64,000 nt of DNA, taken from positions 334,877 to 398,876 of the forward strand of contig DASRDB010000012.1 in NCBI GenBank assembly GCA_035652815.1. Direction: 5' to 3'. The notes below the pieces were generated by a model. The model saw only the letters and a program-made list of their open reading frames with translations. It was not told the DNA's origin and made no database searches. A program made the position numbers and the translations under genes. Every line of letters starts with the position of its first letter. The first letter of the stretch is position 1. Below, in pieces: positions 60,961 through 64,000 of the stretch. The DNA is from DASRDB01 sp035652815. GTDB lineage: Bacteria; Chloroflexota; Ktedonobacteria; Ktedonobacterales; Ktedonobacteraceae.

Positions 60961-61566
60961 CTACTCGTTTTCTTGCTCCTTAAGATATTGCCGAAGACGA
61001 CGAATATAATAGTGGGCAACGGGAGGAGGTATGCCTAGTTCCCTAGCTGCTTCCTCGCAGGCTTTTTCCTCGAAAAGTACCAGTTCCACAAGCGCCTTGT
61101 TTTGTTCTGGATTTTTGTGTGTTTTGATATATTTCTTAATATTATCCATTATCTCGCGAACTTTTTCATCAGAAAGGTGAACATTTTCCGGAGTTAACCG
61201 GGTGTCAGCTACCCTAGTTTCAGCTTGATTTTCTTTCTCTCCGTCTTTGGAGGAAGATTGGCCAAGAAGTTGAAGTGATAAGTCATTGTTCTTTCGTTTA
61301 CGAATAACATCGATTGAGGCATGGCGAGCTATTTTAGCCAGCCAGTGTATTAGCTTGCCCTCAAATTTGAAGTCTGATAACTTTCTGTGGATCTTGATCA
61401 TAGTGATCTGGACAACGTCTTCTTTTTCTTCTCGAGAAAGCGAAATTTGCTGGACTACTCTTCGTATGAATTCGTAGCATTTCTCCCAGTGAGGAGAGTC
61501 AGGATGGGCGAGCATTTCTTCGACCACTGGTCTATCGTCTGGTCCTGGCCATTCCTCTTGTTGCAT
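60961..61566 (-). CDS. ECF-type RNA polymerase sigma factor
   Basis: The 201-residue protein has region 2 (CYEFIRRVVQQISLSREEKEDVVQITMIKIHRKLSDFKF, WLAKIARHASIDVIRKRKNN at about 29-93) and region 4 (KACEEAARELGIPPPVAHYYIRRLRQYLKEQ at the end). The 60-residue linker between them is polar. It recognises an unknown promoter. The gene converges on the double-zinc-finger gene, an unusual orientation if that protein is its anti-sigma factor. Confidence 0.85.
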   Translation of the reverse strand: MQQEEWPGPDDRPVVEEMLAHPDSPHWEKCYEFIRRVVQQISLSREEKEDVVQITMIKIHRKLSDFKFEGKLIHWLAKIARHASIDVIRKRKNNDLSLQLLGQSSSKDGEKENQAETRVADTRLTPENVHLSDEKVREIMDNIKKYIKTHKNPEQNKALVELVLFEEKACEEAARELGIPPPVAHYYIRRLRQYLKEQENE

Positions 61567-62283
61567 GCTTATGTCCTTTCTCTATTTTTGACTTCATTGG
61601 CAATACTGAACTCGTTACATAGAGAAAACCTCTTACTGGACTATATAGTTGCAGGGTATGGCTAATCAATGCCATTATAAACAGGCAATTTTAGAGAATA
61701 GAAGAGTCATTTTTATGCTTTTATATTACTTTTATAGACGAGTAATAGCTTTCACTTTAAAATAGTGGCAAAATATATTTTCCATTTTGCCTCGACGAAT
61801 ATACAGAGCATGATATATAGGAATTTATCACTTACAATTTCTATGACGTTCCACTGAATGGAATTGTTTAAAAGAAAGATGTGGCATTTAATATGGTGTA
61901 TTTCCCCCCCGAGCGAGAGGCCCCGAGGCACAGCACCTCTCGCTCTCCTGACGAGCATACTTTTAAGTACGTCGTCCTGACGAGGCGTGAAAGACAGGCG
62001 AGTAATTCCTGCCTCGCACGAATGTGAGAGAAGTATGTAGAGGTCGAGTAGAGGACGCTGAATCATCTGCTTATGGGCATCCTCTTCTGCCGGGCAGCGC
62101 ATTTTGACGCGCCAATATCCAGACATGTACCCTCTATCTTTTGGGAAAATCTTCTGATAGTAATGTAACCGCTTGATGTTAAGGTCATATTATTGCTCGC
62201 TTAAATCTTGATTGGCTTTCTCCGTTCACTCGCTCTTTGCCTGTTCCTTGACTCTGCTTCCTCATACCTTTTATACTCACTCT
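61567..62283. other. Intergenic region upstream of the permease
   Basis: No supported gene; a 124-residue reverse frame (61752-62126) has no recognisable motif. A 10-bp inverted repeat GAGCGAGAGG (61911-61920) with CCTCTCGCTC (61936-61945) lies mid-way and may be a terminator or binding site. A direct repeat TCCTGACGAG occurs at 61946 and 61975. Confidence 0.5.
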
Positions 62284-63156
62284 ATGAATAATGAGAACGC
62301 CATACCGGAACCAATAAAGCACGTAAGTGAGAAGCAGATAAGGGCAGGGCGCGGTCAACTCATCCAGAGGCTGACCGCCGCGCTGGTCGGCCTGCTGGCG
62401 GGTGCGTTTTTCCTTTTTTTGGGTATTCCGCTGGTTGCTTTGCTGGTGAGGGAACCACCTGCGACACTGTGGGCAGCGTTACAACAGCCGGATGCGTTTT
62501 CGGCGCTGCAATTGAGCGTGGTGACCACCACGATCAGTACCATCCTGACAGTCCTTTTTGGCTTACCTGTTGCGTATGTGCTGGCTCGCACGCGGGTGCC
62601 AGGACGCGCTTTCCTGGAAACGCTTGTGACCATGCCCACAGTTCTGCCGCCAGTGGTGGCTGGAGTGGCATTGCTCATCGCCTTTGGTAGGGTTGGCTTG
62701 ATCGGTAGATACCTGGCACCGTTTGGCATTGAATTGCCTTTTACAACGGTAGCAGTGGTGATGGCGCAGATGTTTGTGTCCGCGCCATTCTTTGTCAATA
62801 CGACACGGGCAGGGTTGGAGCAACTGGATAGGCGTTATGAGCAGGCGGCGTATACATTGCGCGCCTCGCCGTTCTATACCTTCCGGCGCGTCGTTTTGCC
62901 CCTGATTCGACCCGCTTTGTTGAGTGGCGCGGGTCTGGCATGGGCGCGGGCATTGGGAGAATTGGGCGCGACCATCACCTTCGCCGGAAGCTTTCCAGGT
63001 ATCACCGAGACTATGCCTATCGCGGTGTACACTGCTGCCGAGGCGGATATAGAGACGGCGGTTGCTCTATCGGTCGTCTTGATGGCTGTCTCGTTCGCTA
63101 TTCTGCTCGGGCTGCGTTTAGGTTCGAGGCGGTCTGGCTTTTCGGTGAAAAGTTGA
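62284..63156 (+). CDS. modB: Molybdate/sulfate-type ABC transporter permease
   Basis: The 290-residue protein has six membrane segments. It carries the inner-membrane-permease loop EQAAYTLRASPFYTFRRVVLPLI near residue 202, which docks the ATPase. The ModB/CysT-like motif GLAWARALGELGATITFAGSFPG lies near 232, with TMPTVLPPVVAGVALL near 120. It should import molybdate, tungstate or sulfate. Neither the binding protein nor the ATPase is in the window upstream, so it is an orphan here. The start ATG follows a low-complexity frame. Confidence 0.85.
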   Translation: MNNENAIPEPIKHVSEKQIRAGRGQLIQRLTAALVGLLAGAFFLFLGIPLVALLVREPPATLWAALQQPDAFSALQLSVVTTTISTILTVLFGLPVAYVLARTRVPGRAFLETLVTMPTVLPPVVAGVALLIAFGRVGLIGRYLAPFGIELPFTTVAVVMAQMFVSAPFFVNTTRAGLEQLDRRYEQAAYTLRASPFYTFRRVVLPLIRPALLSGAGLAWARALGELGATITFAGSFPGITETMPIAVYTAAEADIETAVALSVVLMAVSFAILLGLRLGSRRSGFSVKS

Positions 63157-63180
63157 GCCTGCCATAAGCCCAAAAAATGC

Positions 63181-63209
63181 TTGACATGGCGCAAAGCGTT
63201 GATTATAAT
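63181..63209 (+). promoter_or_regulatory. Consensus sigma-A promoter of the tRNA-tuf operon
   Basis: TTGACA (63181-63186) and TATAAT (63204-63209) are exactly 17 bp apart, a perfect consensus. It precedes tRNA-Tyr by about 160 bp. The word ATGCTTGACATGGCGCAAAG closely resembles that before the tRNA-Met genes at 49647. Confidence 0.85.
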
Positions 63210-63370
63210 GGTCTGGTCGATCACGCAGGAGATGCAGTGTTTATGCTCCTTGTGAGAGGCGCAATGGGTGGCGAGTTACTCCCCGGTCAGGCTTTCGCTC
63301 CATGAGTACTAGAGACTTGTGCCAGTAGAGAAAGCATGTTAGTATAAGGACCGGAGCAGTTTCTCATCCT

Positions 63371-63453
63371 GGGCAGTTACCAAAGTGGCCAAATGGGGCT
63401 GACTGTAAATCAGCTGGCTGTCGCCTTCGGGGGTTCGAATCCCTCACTGCCCA
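63371..63453 (+). tRNA. tRNA-Tyr (GUA)
   Basis: The 83-nt gene has acceptor GGGCAGT/ACTGCCC and anticodon stem CTGA/TCAG with loop CTGTAAA (anticodon GUA). It has a long variable arm and T-arm GGGGGTTCGAATCCCTC. Discriminator A. Confidence 0.93.
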
Positions 63454-63465
63454 CCCAGAATTCCT

Positions 63466-63537
63466 GCCCGTGTGGCGCAGCGGTAGCGCACAGTCTTGGT
63501 AAGACTGGGGTCATGGGTTCGATTCCCATCACGGGCT
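63466..63537 (+). tRNA. tRNA-Thr (GGU)
   Basis: The 72-nt gene has acceptor GCCCGTG/CACGGGC, anticodon stem CAGTC/GACTG and loop TTGGTAA (anticodon GGU). The T-arm is TGGGTTCGATTCCCA. It starts 12 bp after tRNA-Tyr. Confidence 0.93.
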
Positions 63538-63859
63538 CCCGTGGTATCTGATGATGTCTATCCTGTCCCGGTTGTCCTGCCTGTTCGATTGGGCAGGATA
63601 TCCCCAGGGACGATGAGTTTGCCGGTACTAAACGCAAGCACACATCTTCACGAGTATCCACGCAGGAAGTACAAATAGCTCTCACTGCCGTCTCCTGAAC
63701 AGATCAGATCGTCGCTTCCGTCCTTGTCTCTCAAGCAGCCAGAGGAGAACGGGAGAAGCGTCAATGCAGGCGATCAGAGGTCAGTGGACGGCTGCTGCAT
63801 GTCTATAGGCTTAATTATCTTTCTGATCGCACAGAGTTGTTAGGAGGAGCCATAAAGGT
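63538..63859. other. Leader between tRNA-Thr and tuf
   Basis: No gene. One hairpin (TCCTGCC 63575-63581 with GGCAGGA 63592-63598) is visible. The rest looks like unstructured tuf leader, ending in TAGGAGG (63841-63847) and AAAGG before the ATG. Confidence 0.5.
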
Positions 63860-64000
63860 ATGGCAAAGAAGAAATTTGAGCGAACGAAGCCCCATGTGAA
63901 CGTGGGGACGATCGGGCACATCGACCACGGCAAGACGACCTTGACGGCGGCGATCACCAAAGTGCTGGCCAAAGCCAACCAGGCCAACAAGTACATCGCC
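63860..64000 (+). CDS. tuf: Elongation factor Tu, N-terminal fragment
   Basis: The 47 visible residues start MAKKKFERTKPHVNVGTIGH and include the P-loop GHIDHGKTTLTAAIT (residues 19-33), the standard EF-Tu start. GHIDHGKTT has Ile where most have Val. It delivers aminoacyl-tRNA to the ribosome. It follows tRNA-Tyr and tRNA-Thr in one transcription unit, an arrangement also known in E. coli tufB. The gene continues past the window edge. Confidence 0.97.
   Translation, partial: MAKKKFERTKPHVNVGTIGHIDHGKTTLTAAITKVLAKANQANKYIA

Noticed and set aside
61752..62126. 124-residue reverse frame as a gene
   Set aside because: No motif, no good ribosome site and poor coding bias. It contains an inverted repeat, so it is more likely intergenic.

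Overview
The window looks like a chromosomal segment of a large, multi-regulated Gram-positive-type Chloroflexota genome, most likely class Ktedonobacteria. The assignment is inferred from protein style (three ECF sigma factors of different groups, a WD40 protein with a caspase-like domain, a STAND/TPR regulator, many small enzyme singletons) and from several families of dispersed palindromic intergenic repeats. No rRNA or dnaA is present, so the taxonomy is inference.

Layout. 1-6 kb: end of a winged-helix protein, a GNAT enzyme, a DGPF/YciI protein with its ECF42-type sigma factor, a Fes-like esterase, then reverse-strand PEBP, DinB and GyrI-like genes. 6.2-9.8 kb: housekeeping rpoD and dnaG (reverse strand). 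9.8-11.3 kb: a 1.5 kb non-coding region with about 27 perfect DnaA boxes, many on a 64-bp period, beside an AT-rich tract; it is the best origin-of-replication candidate in the window. 11.3-16.2 kb: glycogen-debranching enzyme, divergent HxlR regulator/YceI pair, small proteins. 16.3-21.1 kb: a tight three-gene redox operon (FAD oxidoreductase with FHA and zinc ribbon; ferredoxin with two cyclic-nucleotide domains; membrane protein with candidate haem histidines). 21.4-25.9 kb: dtd, a P-loop kinase, a VOC protein, acpS, UDP-glucose dehydrogenase, an MBL hydrolase.

26.0-33.0 kb: an AT-rich, probably acquired restriction-modification island on the reverse strand: C5 cytosine methyltransferase, DUF3883 nuclease-like protein, a Mig/MutY-type mismatch glycosylase, a McrB-like AAA motor and a McrC-like (DUF2357) nuclease. 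It resembles LlaJI/BsuMI-type systems with an added mismatch-repair enzyme that would protect methylated sites from deamination. 33.3-45.4 kb: methyltransferase, XRE regulator, a repeat-bearing membrane protein, an ECF41 sigma factor with its divergent epimerase target, YqhA, a disordered membrane protein, an APC permease with a leader terminator, and a MEDS histidine kinase. 45.4-49.6 kb: ftsH and a pseudo-caspase/WD40 protein. 49.7-50.4 kb: two initiator tRNA-Met genes, one further CAU tRNA, and an I-Ssp6803I-like homing endonuclease ORF abutting them. 50.6-57.0 kb: a lipoprotein, DUF488, an MFS pump with a TetR regulator sharing operators, an HNH-like lipoprotein, a YwqG protein and a FlaR-like kinase. 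57.1-61.6 kb: XRE-NB-ARC-TPR protein, double zinc anti-sigma-like protein, ECF sigma factor. 62.3-64.0 kb: a molybdate-type permease, tRNA-Tyr, tRNA-Thr and the start of tuf.

Most genes are read as singletons or small operons. The clearest functional units are the redox operon, the restriction island, the ECF42/DGPF and ECF41/epimerase pairs, the TetR/MFS pair, the dnaG-rpoD/origin-like block and the tRNA-tuf operon.
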